From Streptomyces oceani (GTDB lineage Bacteria; Actinomycetota; Actinomycetes; Streptomycetales; Streptomycetaceae), in contig NZ_LJGU01000131.1 in the NCBI RefSeq assembly GCF_001751245.1, positions 1-57,896 of the forward strand: DNA of 57,896 nucleotides. Reading direction: 5' to 3'. The first letter of the stretch is position 1; each line of letters opens with the position of its first letter. The notes under the pieces were generated by a model. That model saw nothing but the letters and a program-made list of their open reading frames with translations. It ran no database searches and was not told where the DNA came from. A program made the position numbers and the translations under genes. Of the stretch, positions 10,196 through 18,836 are shown piece by piece.

Positions 10196-10219
10196 CGTGA
10201 CCCAGCCTCGACGTGAAGA

Positions 10220-11275
10220 ATGGGCCAAGTGACGACGTATGACGAAGACGTGAGCCTGAGCGATCTGACCACCACCGCGGACGAGGTCCGCCGCTCGGTG
10301 GAGAGCGTGATCGAGGGCAAGCCCGAGGTGGTACGGCTGTCACTGACCGTGCTCCTCGCCGAGGGCCACCTGCTGATCGAGGACGTCCCGGGCGTGGGCA
10401 AGACCATGCTGGCCAAAGCGCTCGCCCGGTCCATCGACTGCTCGGTGCGCCGCATCCAGTTCACGCCGGACCTGCTGCCCTCCGACATCACCGGGGTGAG
10501 CGTCTACGACCAGCAGCGGCACGAGTTCGAGTTCAAGCCCGGCGCGATCTTCTCCCAGGTCGTGATCGGGGACGAGATCAACCGCGCCTCACCCAAGACC
10601 CAGTCCGCGCTGTTGGAGTCGCTCGAGGAGCGGCAGGTGACCATCGACGGGCACACCTATCCGCTGCCCGAGCCGTTCCTCGTCGTCGCCACCCAGAACC
10701 CGGTGGAGATGGAGGGCACCTACCCGCTGCCGGAGGCGCAACGGGACCGCTTCATGGCGCGGATCTCCATCGGCTATCCCAGCCCGGCCGCCGAGTTGGA
10801 GATGCTGGACGTGCACGGCGGCACCTCGCCGCTGGACGACCTGCAGCCAGTGGCGCACGCGCACGAGATCCTGAAGCTGATGGAGGCGGTGCGCGGCGTC
10901 CACGTCTCGGGCGCCGTGCGCCGCTACGCCGTGGAACTGGTCGCCGCCACCCGCGGCCACCCGGACCTACGGCTCGGCGCCTCCCCCCGCGCCACCCTGC
11001 ACCTGCTACGGGCCGCCCGGGCCGGCGCGGCGCTGGGCGGACGGCAGTTCGCGCTGCCCGACGACGTACAGGCGCTGGCCGTGCCCGTGCTGGCGCACCG
11101 GCTGCTGCCGACCGCGCAGGCGCAACTGCACCGACGGGGAGCCGAGCAGATCGTGACCGAGATCCTGCAGCGTACGCCGGTTCCCTCGGCGTCCGCGCGG
11201 GGCGCCGGCGCGACCGGGACCAGCGCGGCGGCCAGCGGGCCGGACCACGGTCGGCAGCCGCCTCGGGGTGTGTGA
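10220..11275 (+). CDS. MoxR-family AAA+ ATPase
   Basis: MoxR ATPases act as chaperones that activate or assemble partner proteins, usually encoded next to a DUF58/VWA protein. The product is 351 residues. Walker A is GVGKTMLAKAL near residue 60, Walker B is VVIGDEINRASPKTQ near residue 115, and the sensor segment VVATQNPVEMEGTYPLPEAQRDRF is typical of the family. The Ala/Gly/Ser-rich C-terminus is low complexity. The stop overlaps the DUF58 start by one base (TGATG), so the two products are made together. The substrate is not predictable from sequence. Confidence 0.95.
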   Translation: MGQVTTYDEDVSLSDLTTTADEVRRSVESVIEGKPEVVRLSLTVLLAEGHLLIEDVPGVGKTMLAKALARSIDCSVRRIQFTPDLLPSDITGVSVYDQQRHEFEFKPGAIFSQVVIGDEINRASPKTQSALLESLEERQVTIDGHTYPLPEPFLVVATQNPVEMEGTYPLPEAQRDRFMARISIGYPSPAAELEMLDVHGGTSPLDDLQPVAHAHEILKLMEAVRGVHVSGAVRRYAVELVAATRGHPDLRLGASPRATLHLLRAARAGAALGGRQFALPDDVQALAVPVLAHRLLPTAQAQLHRRGAEQIVTEILQRTPVPSASARGAGATGTSAAASGPDHGRQPPRGV

Positions 11276-12816
11276 TGTCCGCGGCTGGGCCTGGGCCCTA
11301 CCCGGGCCCGGAGCATGGTCCGGGCCACGGCCCGAGCCACGGCACCGGCCCCCGCTCCGGTTCGGACCCGGCTTACGGCGCTGACCCGGGGCGGGGGGAG
11401 TCCTCGACGGGCGACGAGCGCGGCTCGCTGCGCACGGCGTTCGGCGGGCTCACCACCCGGGGCCGCTCCTTCCTCGCCGCGGGTGGTGCCGCGGCCGTGT
11501 GCGCGTACGTCCTCGGACAACCGGACCTGCTCCGGGTGGGGCTGCTGCTGGCCGTGTTGCCGCTGGTCTGCGTGGTCGTGCTGCACCGCACCCGGCACCG
11601 GGTCGCCGGATCGCGGCAGTTGTCCCCCGACCGGGTGCCGGCGCACAGTGAGTCCCGGGTGTGTCTGCGGATCGACAACGTCTCCCGACTCCCGACCGGA
11701 CTGCTGATGCTGCAGGACCGGGTGCCGTACGTCCTCGGGCCACGTCCGCGGTTCGTGCTGGACCGGGTGGAGCCGGCCGGGGCGCGGGAGGTCTCGTACC
11801 GGGTGCGTTCGGACCTGCGTGGCCGGTTCCCGCTGGGCCCGCTGCAGCTGCGGCTGACGGACCCGTTCGGGATGTGCGAGCTGACCCGCTCGTTCAGCCA
11901 GTACGACACGCTCACCGTGGTGCCGCGTACCGAACCGCTGCCGCCGGGCCGGCTGATCGGGCACAACGAGGGATTCGGCGACGGCCGGCAGCGTGCCCTG
12001 GCGCTGGCCGGTGACGACGACGTGGTCCCGCGCGGCTACCGGCACGGCGACGACCTGCGCCGGGTGCACTGGCGCTCCACCGCGCGGCACGGCGAGCTGA
12101 TGGTCCGCCGCGAGGAACAGCCACAACGACCACGCTGCACCGTGCTGCTCGACACCCGCCGGGACGCGTACGCGGGCTCCGGACCGGACTCGCCCTTCGA
12201 GTGGGCGGTATCCGGGGCCGCCTCGACGTGCCTGCACCTGCTGGAGCGTGGTTACGCGGTCCGGTTGCTCACCGACACGGGTGCGCTGACGCCCGGCCCG
12301 GACAGCGGCGCCGACGCTCCGGCCGACGGACTCGGCGGCGGGTTCGGGGGCGTGGCCTCGGCCACCGGCGGGCTGCTGCTGGACACGCTGGCCGTGGTGG
12401 AGCACTCGACGGAGGAGAGCCTCGAGCGTGCCTACGAGGCGTTGCGCACTTCCACGAACGGGCGGGAAGGGCTTCTCATCGCGTTTCTGGGCGAGTTGGA
12501 CGAGGAACAGACCTCCTTGGTGGCCCGGATGCGACGGCAGGCCGGCCGAGCCGTGGCGTTCTGCGCCCAACCCGAACTGGTGCAGGACACGGACGCGGTG
12601 GCGTACGAGCAGGGCGGCCCGTCCGAGCAGACCGCCACGCGCCCCGACGCACCTGGCACGGGGCCCGACGTCCCGGCGGCGGGCCTCGCGGGAGGGACGG
12701 TGCCGGTGCTACGGGAGGCCGGTTGGCTGGCGCTGCCGGGCGGGCCGGGAGTGGCGCTGACCACGCTCTGGCAGGAGTCGACGACGGGGAGCACGGCGAA
12801 GGGGCTGGGGCAATGA
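11275..12816 (+). CDS. DUF58-domain membrane-anchored protein
   Basis: DUF58 proteins are VWA-like partners of MoxR ATPases with no firmly established biochemical role. The product is 513 residues: a Gly/Pro/Ser-rich disordered N-terminus (1-45), two membrane segments (about 62-100), then a beta-rich domain. The DUF58 signature sits near residue 250: RGYRHGDDLRRVHWRST followed by the conserved MVRREEQ. A GTG three bases upstream (11272) is an alternative start. It overlaps MoxR by one base and the transglutaminase gene by four, forming a tight three-gene operon. Confidence 0.93.
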   Translation: MSAAGPGPYPGPEHGPGHGPSHGTGPRSGSDPAYGADPGRGESSTGDERGSLRTAFGGLTTRGRSFLAAGGAAAVCAYVLGQPDLLRVGLLLAVLPLVCVVVLHRTRHRVAGSRQLSPDRVPAHSESRVCLRIDNVSRLPTGLLMLQDRVPYVLGPRPRFVLDRVEPAGAREVSYRVRSDLRGRFPLGPLQLRLTDPFGMCELTRSFSQYDTLTVVPRTEPLPPGRLIGHNEGFGDGRQRALALAGDDDVVPRGYRHGDDLRRVHWRSTARHGELMVRREEQPQRPRCTVLLDTRRDAYAGSGPDSPFEWAVSGAASTCLHLLERGYAVRLLTDTGALTPGPDSGADAPADGLGGGFGGVASATGGLLLDTLAVVEHSTEESLERAYEALRTSTNGREGLLIAFLGELDEEQTSLVARMRRQAGRAVAFCAQPELVQDTDAVAYEQGGPSEQTATRPDAPGTGPDVPAAGLAGGTVPVLREAGWLALPGGPGVALTTLWQESTTGSTAKGLGQ

Positions 12817-15197
12817 GCGGGCAGGGAAGGCTCTCGGTGTGCGCGGGCGTGGCCACGATCGCGGCCGCCAGCGCGCTGCTGCCGCTGGTGACCCCGGCGA
12901 CCTGGCTGCTGGAAGTCACGCTGCTGATCCTGGTGCAGACGTGCGTGGGTGCCGCGGCGCGGCGCGTGCCGCTCCCCCGGCCGCTGACGGTGGCCATCCA
13001 GGCCGTGGTGTCCCTGCTGTTGCTGACGGCGTTCTTCGTGTCGGAGCACGCGCTCGCGGGAGTGCTGCCCACCCCCGACGCCTTCCGGGCGCTCGGGGAG
13101 CTGATGGAGACCGGCAGCCAGGACGTGGGCCGGTTCGCGGTCCCGGCACCGGCCACCGAGGGCATACGGCTCATGTTGGTCGGCGGAGTACTGGTGGTGG
13201 CGCTGCTGGTGGACGTCGTGGCGGTCACCTACCGCAGCGCCGCCCCCGCCGGGCTACCGCTGCTGGCGCTCTACTCGGTCGCCGCCGGCCTGGGCGAGGG
13301 TGGCGGGCGCTGGCTGTGGTTCCTGTGCGCGGCGGCAGGCTATCTGCTGCTGCTCCTGGCCGAGGGCAGGGAGCGACTGTCCCAGTGGGGGCAGATCTTC
13401 GAGAACCACGCTCGCGGCACGCCGGCGCCGGCCGGGAAGCGGCGTCCGTACCGTCCCGGCGGAGCGGCGGCGTCCGTCCGTACCGGACGCCGCATCGGCG
13501 CGCTGGCCCTCGGCATCGCGCTGGCGGTGCCCGCGGCGTTGCCCTCCCTGGGCGGCGGGCTGCTCGACTCGCTGACTCCCTCGGACTCCGGGCGGAGCGG
13601 CGACAGCACCGTCTCGGCGGTGAATCCGGTGGTCGCCCTGCAGGACAGCCTCAACCAGCCGGAGAACCGCACGGTGCTGACCTACCGTACGAACTCGCCG
13701 GCTCCGGACGAGATGTACCTGCGGATCGTCGCTCTCGACCAGTTCGACGGCTCGTCCTGGAAGCCCTCCGAGCGGCGCATCACCGAGGTCCCCGAGCAAC
13801 TGCCCGCCCCCGCCGGACTCGACCGGGACGTGCGGACCCGCACGGTGCGTACGACCGTCAAGGCGGCCGAGGACTACGCGCAGAACTGGCTGCCGATGCC
13901 GTTTCCCGCGAGCCGGGTGAAGATCGACGGTCGGTGGCGGTTCGAGCCGGAGGGCCGGACACTCGTCGGGGACCGGGGACAGACGACCAGGGGCAAGCGG
14001 TACGAGGTGGAGAGTCTGGTCGTGCAACCCACCGCGACTCAGCTGAAGCAGGCCGGCGCGGCACCGCGGGAGATCCGCGAGGAGTACACCCAGGTCCCCG
14101 ACTCGCTGCCCTCCGAGGTGCACAAGCAGGCTCAGCGGATCACCAGCGCCGCGAAGACCGACTACGAGCGCGCGATGGCCCTCCAGGAGTGGTTCACCCA
14201 GGACGGCGGCTTCACGTACGACACGCAGGTGCGGGCGGGCAGCGGCTCGGCCGCTATCGTCCGCTTCCTGCAGCAGAAGGAGGGCTTCTGCGTCCACTTC
14301 GCCTTCTCCATGGCCGCGATGGCCCGGACACTGGACATCCCGGCCCGGGTGGCCGTCGGCTTCACCCCGGGCACGGCCGGTAGCGACGGGCGGACCAGCG
14401 TCGGGCTGCGGGACGCGCACGCCTGGCCCGAGCTGTACTTCGAGGGAGTCGGCTGGACCCGCTTCGAGCCGACCCCGACCCGCGGCTCGACACCCGACTA
14501 CGCGCTGCCGGACGCGCCGGAGCAGAACCGCGACGACCCCGGGGAGCCGACCCAGCGACCCACTCCAGAGCCCAGCGAGGAGCCCTCGGCCCAGCCGACC
14601 CCCAGCCAGGAGTGCACCGTCGAGCAGAAGCGCGCCGACCCCGAGTGCGGGCAGATCGCCGCGCCACCGGGCCGCGGCCCCGGCGACGGCTCCGGGTTCC
14701 CGCTAGGCAGCGTGCTGCTGGCGGGCGTGGGCGTGGTGACCGTGCTCGGCGTACCGCTACTGCCGTTGCTGTGGCGCACCCGGGTCCGGTCCAGACGGCT
14801 GCGCGGCGACGCGGACGCGCTCGCCGGCTGGCGGGAACTCCTGGACATCGGCTGGGACTACGGCATCGTGCCGGACGAGTCGGCCACGCCGCGCACTGCT
14901 GTGGCCCGGCTCGTACGGGACGGCGGGCTGGATCCGGCGGCCACGGAGGCGGCGCGACGGGTGGCGAGCGCGGTCGAGCAGGTGCTGTTCGCGCCCGTGC
15001 CGGAGCCGGCTGACGGTCTGGGCCGGGACGTGCGGCGGGTGCGGGAGGCCTTGGGTGCGGCGAGTACGCGGGGGGCGCGGCTACGGGCTTTGCTGCTGCC
15101 GCGTTCGGCCGTTCGAGTGAAGTGGGCGGCGGCGGAACGCTGGGCGCGGATCTCCGGGCGGTGTCGTAGCGCGTTGCGGCCACGCGTCGCGAAGTGA
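12813..15197 (+). CDS. Membrane transglutaminase-like (TgpA-type) protein
   Basis: The product is 794 residues. Five or six membrane helices occupy the first 240 residues, then an extracytoplasmic region, a transglutaminase-like cysteine protease fold (about 420-560), a Pro/Glu-rich linker, a further membrane helix (about 630-655) and a C-terminal cytoplasmic DUF4129-like part. The catalytic triad is visible as Cys in EGFCVHFAFSM, His in RDAHAWPELYF and a following acidic residue. It is the third gene of the MoxR-DUF58-transglutaminase operon, which probably acts on an envelope protein. The substrate is unknown. Confidence 0.92.
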   Translation: MSGQGRLSVCAGVATIAAASALLPLVTPATWLLEVTLLILVQTCVGAAARRVPLPRPLTVAIQAVVSLLLLTAFFVSEHALAGVLPTPDAFRALGELMETGSQDVGRFAVPAPATEGIRLMLVGGVLVVALLVDVVAVTYRSAAPAGLPLLALYSVAAGLGEGGGRWLWFLCAAAGYLLLLLAEGRERLSQWGQIFENHARGTPAPAGKRRPYRPGGAAASVRTGRRIGALALGIALAVPAALPSLGGGLLDSLTPSDSGRSGDSTVSAVNPVVALQDSLNQPENRTVLTYRTNSPAPDEMYLRIVALDQFDGSSWKPSERRITEVPEQLPAPAGLDRDVRTRTVRTTVKAAEDYAQNWLPMPFPASRVKIDGRWRFEPEGRTLVGDRGQTTRGKRYEVESLVVQPTATQLKQAGAAPREIREEYTQVPDSLPSEVHKQAQRITSAAKTDYERAMALQEWFTQDGGFTYDTQVRAGSGSAAIVRFLQQKEGFCVHFAFSMAAMARTLDIPARVAVGFTPGTAGSDGRTSVGLRDAHAWPELYFEGVGWTRFEPTPTRGSTPDYALPDAPEQNRDDPGEPTQRPTPEPSEEPSAQPTPSQECTVEQKRADPECGQIAAPPGRGPGDGSGFPLGSVLLAGVGVVTVLGVPLLPLLWRTRVRSRRLRGDADALAGWRELLDIGWDYGIVPDESATPRTAVARLVRDGGLDPAATEAARRVASAVEQVLFAPVPEPADGLGRDVRRVREALGAASTRGARLRALLLPRSAVRVKWAAAERWARISGRCRSALRPRVAK

Positions 15198-15351
15198 AGT
15201 GAGTCGTGTGGTAACAGGCTGGTCGTCCCACTGGTCGGGCGGTCGCGCGCGAGCACCCGATCCGTTTCCGTTCTCCGGGTGCGCTCGGTTCGCGCCTGCC
15301 TCGGACAGCGCGGTGCTCGTCAGCCCCGTGCGGCCGCCGGGAGAACACGCC

Positions 15352-15384
15352 GGCGGGCCCGTCCCGACCTGGGACGGGCCCGCC
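15352..15384. terminator. Strong hairpin terminator after the transglutaminase gene
   Basis: A perfect 14-base inverted repeat (15352-15365 and 15371-15384) with a 5-base loop lies 155 bases past the transglutaminase stop. It has no U-tract, as is common for Streptomyces terminators. It faces a second hairpin serving the convergent DUF3040 gene. Apart from these two hairpins I see nothing in the 15198-15481 interval. Confidence 0.75.
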
Positions 15385-15441
15385 CGACACGGAGGATGTG
15401 GAGCGCGCGCCGTTCGTCGCCGGGACGATCGTCCGGACGTC

Positions 15442-15490
15442 CGCGGCTGACACAGCCGGAACGATCCCCGCCCCGGCTGTGTCAGCCGCG
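15442..15490. terminator. 18-bp hairpin overlapping the DUF3040 stop codon
   Basis: A perfect 18-base inverted repeat (15442-15459 and 15473-15490) with a 13-base loop. The stop codon of the minus-strand DUF3040 gene lies inside one arm (15482-15484). It should end DUF3040 transcription and may also back up the preceding plus-strand terminator. Confidence 0.75.
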
Positions 15491-15895
15491 CTCGTCGCGT
15501 CGTCGCTGCCAGCGCTCCTCGATACGGTTCATCATCGACCGGCGTGGTCGACGCTGCTGAGCTGCCCCGCCCGAGGCGCGGCCGCCTGCCGCCGCACCGG
15601 AGCCGGCCTGCTCCTCGCCTGCCTTGGGGCTCTTGCGCCAGCTGGTCACGGCAAGCACGGCACAGCCGAGCATGACGAGGAAGCCGACGACACTGATCCA
15701 GATCTGCTGCGCGACCATCCCGGCCATAAGGAGGGCGATACCCACCAGAAAGCCGGCCACCGCCTGGTAGGCACGCTTACGGGTGTGTGTCCGCAGCTCG
15801 CTTCCCTCGAGCGCTGTCGCGAATTTGGGATCTTCGGCGTACAGCGCTCGCTCCATCTGCTCGAGCATGCGTTGCTCGTTCTCAGAGAGCGGCAC
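15482..15895 (-). CDS. DUF3040 small membrane protein
   Basis: The product is 137 residues and begins with the DUF3040 signature MPLSENEQRMLEQMERAL. This is followed by an acidic segment, two adjacent membrane helices (about 45-85), and a basic Arg/Gly-rich cytoplasmic tail. The family is widespread in actinobacteria, usually near division genes, and I know of no assigned function. A strong AGGAGGAG lies directly before the GTG start. The gene stands alone, convergent with the MoxR operon. Confidence 0.9.
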   Translation of the reverse strand: MPLSENEQRMLEQMERALYAEDPKFATALEGSELRTHTRKRAYQAVAGFLVGIALLMAGMVAQQIWISVVGFLVMLGCAVLAVTSWRKSPKAGEEQAGSGAAAGGRASGGAAQQRRPRRSMMNRIEERWQRRRDERG

Positions 15896-16214
15896 GGCTC
15901 CTCCTACTCGTCGGTCGCGGGGGCGACCGGGTGCGACCCTTCAAGGATAAGCAGGGAATCGCCCCCGTGAAACCCGCCCTCTACGCCAATTCCTCCCACT
16001 TGCACCAGCTTACCGAGGAGGTGACGGGCTTGATGCGTACTGGGTCGTGTGGGAGAGGTCCTGTCCGCTCCGCCTCATGGGCGGAAGCACTCCCGCTCAC
16101 ACACTCCCTGGCATTTTCCCGTCCTGCCTTCCCGCCATGCTGGCCCGGCGTATCCGATAGTACGGCGCCCCGGGGACAAACGTCCGGCTGTCGGACCGAG
16201 TCGGCCGGGCGGGA
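15896..16214. other. Intergenic region between the methyltransferase and DUF3040 genes
   Basis: This is 319 bases without a recognisable gene. It holds the promoter and leader of DUF3040 and the 3' end of the methyltransferase transcript. Two small structures are visible: a short TCCGCC/GGCGGA hairpin around 16070-16086, nested inside a larger imperfect repeat with GTGTGGGAG and CTCCCGCTCACAC arms (about 16048-16105). This is probably the methyltransferase terminator. Confidence 0.4.
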
Positions 16215-16964
16215 TCAGTGCGCCCTGGCCAGCACGTGCAGCTGTGCCGCCATGGCGTGGAACGCGGGACGCTCGGCCGCCGTCGCCTCCAACCGGGCCA
16301 GCGCCTCCCTGGCGTCCGCTTCCGCCTCCGCGGGCGCTCCGGGCACGAGATCACCGAAGATCCGCACGCCGTGCGTCGAGACGACCTCCAAGCCGGTCTC
16401 CGTGATCAACTCGGTGAGCCGCTCCGGGGTGAAGCGCCGGGGAGTCGACTCACTCTCGCCCGGTCCCCCGTCGGCGGCGAGCAGGGTCTGCCGCGCTTCG
16501 GTGAGGTGACCGGCCAGCGCACGGGCGAGCACCGCGCCGCCCAGTCCAGCGGCCAGCACCGACAGGGTCGCGCCGTCCGGGCGCAGCGCCGCCACCACGT
16601 TACGCAGCGCCGCCACGGGATCGTCGACGTACTCCAACACCCCGTGGCACAGCACCACATCGGAACCGCCGGGCTCGGTCACCTCCAGCAGGCCGTGCGC
16701 GTCTCCCTGGACTCCTCGCACCAGCTCGGCGACGCCTGCCTCGGCCGCACGCCGCTCCAGGGCGAAGAGGGCGTTCGGGCTTGGGTCGACGACCGTGACC
16801 CGGTGTCCCAGCTGGGCCACCGGCACCGCGAAGTTGCCCGTGCCGCCACCCGTGTCCAGGACCTCCAGGGCCGTACGACCGGTGTCCCGGGCACGGGCCT
16901 CGAGCGCGTCGCGCAGCGCCTCCCAGACCACGGCGGTACGGACGGAAGCGCTGGGACGGGACAT
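16215..16964 (-). CDS. SAM-dependent class I methyltransferase
   Basis: The product is 249 residues with a Rossmann-type SAM-binding fold. Motif I is LDTGGGTGNFAVP near residue 37, an acidic motif II (VTVVDPSP) follows near residue 57, and DVVLCHGVLEYVDDP near residue 100 is a post-I motif. The layout resembles the CmoM/SmtA tRNA-modification group and other Methyltransf_11 enzymes, but the substrate cannot be read from sequence. The ATG follows GAGGAG by 7 bases. It is the likely downstream neighbour of the HEPN gene, 273 bases away on the same strand. Confidence 0.88.
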   Translation of the reverse strand: MSRPSASVRTAVVWEALRDALEARARDTGRTALEVLDTGGGTGNFAVPVAQLGHRVTVVDPSPNALFALERRAAEAGVAELVRGVQGDAHGLLEVTEPGGSDVVLCHGVLEYVDDPVAALRNVVAALRPDGATLSVLAAGLGGAVLARALAGHLTEARQTLLAADGGPGESESTPRRFTPERLTELITETGLEVVSTHGVRIFGDLVPGAPAEAEADAREALARLEATAAERPAFHAMAAQLHVLARAH

Positions 16965-17237
16965 GGCGGAACTCCTCGGCGACTGGGCTGGTCCGGTGCT
17001 GGGCTTGGGATGTCACGGTCGGTGCTGCACGGGCTTGCGGGTGCCCGTCGGGCTTCCCCGCCATCGCGGCGCGAGGCCGTCGACCGCGCTGAGGAGTCAC
17101 CTGGCACCACACCCTAGAGGAGGGTGCGCGAAGGGCGTCGCCCGCACGCCGTCAGCACCCACGCCGTCCGGCCCGGTCATCGGATCGCCCGGTCAACCGG
17201 ATCACCGGACATCCCCGGCCCGCCCGGGCATCCCGGC

Positions 17238-17744
17238 TCAGCCGGCCCGCGGCCGGCCTCCGTCACCGCCGTGTCCCACCGGATCATCCACCGGCTCGAC
17301 CCGTGGCCGAGGCAGCGCGGGCTGACTGACCAGCATCCGCTCCACCAGCCGGAGGAAGACTCCGGTGGCACGCACCAGGTCGTCCGCGTCCGGCCAGTTC
17401 GCCGCTCCCTCGATACCCGCCTCGGCCCGCGCCCGTCGCCGTGCCCCGGAGGCGAACAGCGCGCTCCACTCGGCCAGTTCCGGTGCGACCTCGGGCAGCA
17501 CCTCCCAGGCACTGCGTATGCGCGAGCGTCTGCGTGCGGTGGTGTCTGGCCGGCCGCGCACGGCCAGCACCGCGGCGGCCGTACGCAGTGCGGCGAGGTG
17601 CGCCGAGGCGTACCGCTCGTTTGCCGTCTGCATCAACACCGCCTCATCCAGGCCGTGTTGCGCTTGTGCGAGCAGGTCCAGGGCGGCGGGCGGCGCGGTG
17701 GCACGGCGGAGTACGGGATGGACGTCGTGCGGGAGAGCCTGCAT
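17238..17744 (-). CDS. SAV_6107-type HEPN-domain protein
   Basis: The product is 168 residues and largely alpha-helical. It matches what I remember of the SAV_6107 HEPN family of streptomycetes: a DLLAQAQHGLDEA helix, then ANERYASAHLAALRTAAAVLA and a C-terminal LVRATGVFLRLVERML helix. HEPN domains often bind or cleave RNA, but I do not see the catalytic R-x4-6-H motif clearly, so nuclease activity is doubtful. I chose the ATG at 17744 because AGGAGG lies 6 bases before it; a longer upstream frame lacks such a site. It is divergent from the TetR gene. Confidence 0.75.
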   Translation of the reverse strand: MQALPHDVHPVLRRATAPPAALDLLAQAQHGLDEAVLMQTANERYASAHLAALRTAAAVLAVRGRPDTTARRRSRIRSAWEVLPEVAPELAEWSALFASGARRRARAEAGIEGAANWPDADDLVRATGVFLRLVERMLVSQPALPRPRVEPVDDPVGHGGDGGRPRAG

Positions 17745-17869
17745 GGCGAACCTCCTGCGGTCGGCTACCGACCGGTGAATTCGGCCGTATGCGCACATCG
17801 TGGCGCATGCCACTGACAATCGGCTCTGAGCTGCCCAAACAGCACGCGCACTCTGTGAGAATCAACCGA

Positions 17870-18490
17870 ATGGACACGAGCAGCAGGACTCCGCGCCGCA
17901 CCCCGACCCGGCTTCGGCTCTACGCTGCGGCGGGCACGCTCATCGCCGAGCAGGGCTTCTCCTCCACTACCGTGGAGGAGATCGCCGCCCGCGCGGGCGT
18001 CGCCAAGGGCACCGTCTACTACAACTTCACGGACAAGACGGAGCTCTTCGAGGAGTTGCTGCGCTACGGAGTCGAGCAACTCGCCGCCGAGCTGCGGCAG
18101 GCCGCCGAGGGAGCCACGGTCGCCGGCGCGGGTCGGGTTGCCGCGCTGGAGCGCATGCTCCGCGCCGGGCTGTTGTTCGCCGACCGTTCCCCGGCCGTCG
18201 TCCAGTTGTACGTCGCCGAGCAGTGGCGTACGAACCGGCCCTGGCAGGCCACGCTGCACGACGTACGCCGGGAACTGCTCGCGGTGTTCGAGGCCGTCCT
18301 GCGGGACGGCCTCGCCGAGGGCGAGGTGGACCAGGAAGTGGACGTCCCGTTGGCCGCCGCGAACCTGCTGGGCACCCTGTTGGTGACCGCGCTGGACTGG
18401 CGCGCCTTCCAGCCCGAACGCCCACTGCGGGACGTCCACTCGGCGCTCGTCCGACTCCTGCGCGGCAGCGTCGGCGGGCACGCGCGGTAA
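17870..18490 (+). CDS. TetR-family transcriptional regulator
   Basis: The product is 206 residues. The N-terminal helix-turn-helix (about 15-60) has the typical FSSTTVEEIAARAGVAKGTVYYNF sequence that includes the YYNF recognition-helix end. The C-terminal ligand-binding region (70-200) ends with an Arg/Leu-rich helix. No Shine-Dalgarno site is visible; a -10-like GAGAAT (17857-17862) ends 7 bases before the ATG, suggesting a leaderless message. It lies upstream of an FAD oxidoreductase gene whose leader holds TetR-type palindromes, so it probably controls that gene in response to an unknown small molecule. Confidence 0.93.
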   Translation: MDTSSRTPRRTPTRLRLYAAAGTLIAEQGFSSTTVEEIAARAGVAKGTVYYNFTDKTELFEELLRYGVEQLAAELRQAAEGATVAGAGRVAALERMLRAGLLFADRSPAVVQLYVAEQWRTNRPWQATLHDVRRELLAVFEAVLRDGLAEGEVDQEVDVPLAAANLLGTLLVTALDWRAFQPERPLRDVHSALVRLLRGSVGGHAR

Positions 18491-18559
18491 GCGTGCCCGC
18501 CGACCGTCCCCCGTACCCCCGGTTTTCTCCCCCGTTCCCCCGTTCTCCCCGTTCCCCCG

Positions 18560-18588
18560 GTCCCGGACGCCGCGCGGGTGTCCGGGAC
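18560..18588 (+). terminator. Hairpin after the TetR gene
   Basis: The 9-base arms GTCCCGGAC and GTCCGGGAC are separated by 11 bases, about 70 bases past the TetR stop. A striking pyrimidine run (about 18508-18558, C-rich with T) precedes it. A rho-independent or C-rich rho-type terminator would both fit. Confidence 0.5.
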
Positions 18589-18710
18589 GCACCGGTGACG
18601 TACGGGGACGGGGCGCCGTGCCACTCCGCCGCCCCGTGCCGGCGGTACGACGCGGCGCCCGTCCGCGGTGCACCACTCTGCCGCCGCCGACCACCGCCCG
18701 GTATCCGTCC

Positions 18711-18746
18711 TGATACTCATCCGGCCGACTGAGTATCAGTACTCAG
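18711..18746. promoter_or_regulatory. TetR-type operator palindromes upstream of the FAD oxidoreductase
   Basis: Two overlapping perfect inverted repeats are present. TGATACTCA (18711-18719) pairs with TGAGTATCA (18730-18738) across 10 bases. CTGAGTA pairs with TACTCAG (18729-18746) across 4 bases. The size and symmetry fit TetR dimers. They lie 105-140 bases before the FAD gene and about 220 bases after the adjacent TetR gene. The rest of the 18491-18850 interval holds a hairpin and a -10 box but no gene. Confidence 0.6.
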
Positions 18747-18836
18747 CCAGCCAACCAGTCAGCCTGACCAGCCGGCCGCGGCGCCGCCCCGCCGCCCCTG
18801 TGCGGACGCGCTCCCGACCGCTCGTCCGCTCTTGGC

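Noticed and set aside
12201..12812. A 204-codon 5' extension that would make the transglutaminase about 1000 residues
   Set aside because: It reads through DUF58 out of frame with Arg/Gly-rich sequence; the ATG at 12813 overlaps the DUF58 stop and begins at the first membrane helix.
15896..17744. Toxin-antitoxin system from the HEPN and methyltransferase genes
   Set aside because: No nucleotidyltransferase (MNT) partner, a 273-base gap, and no clear HEPN catalytic motif.
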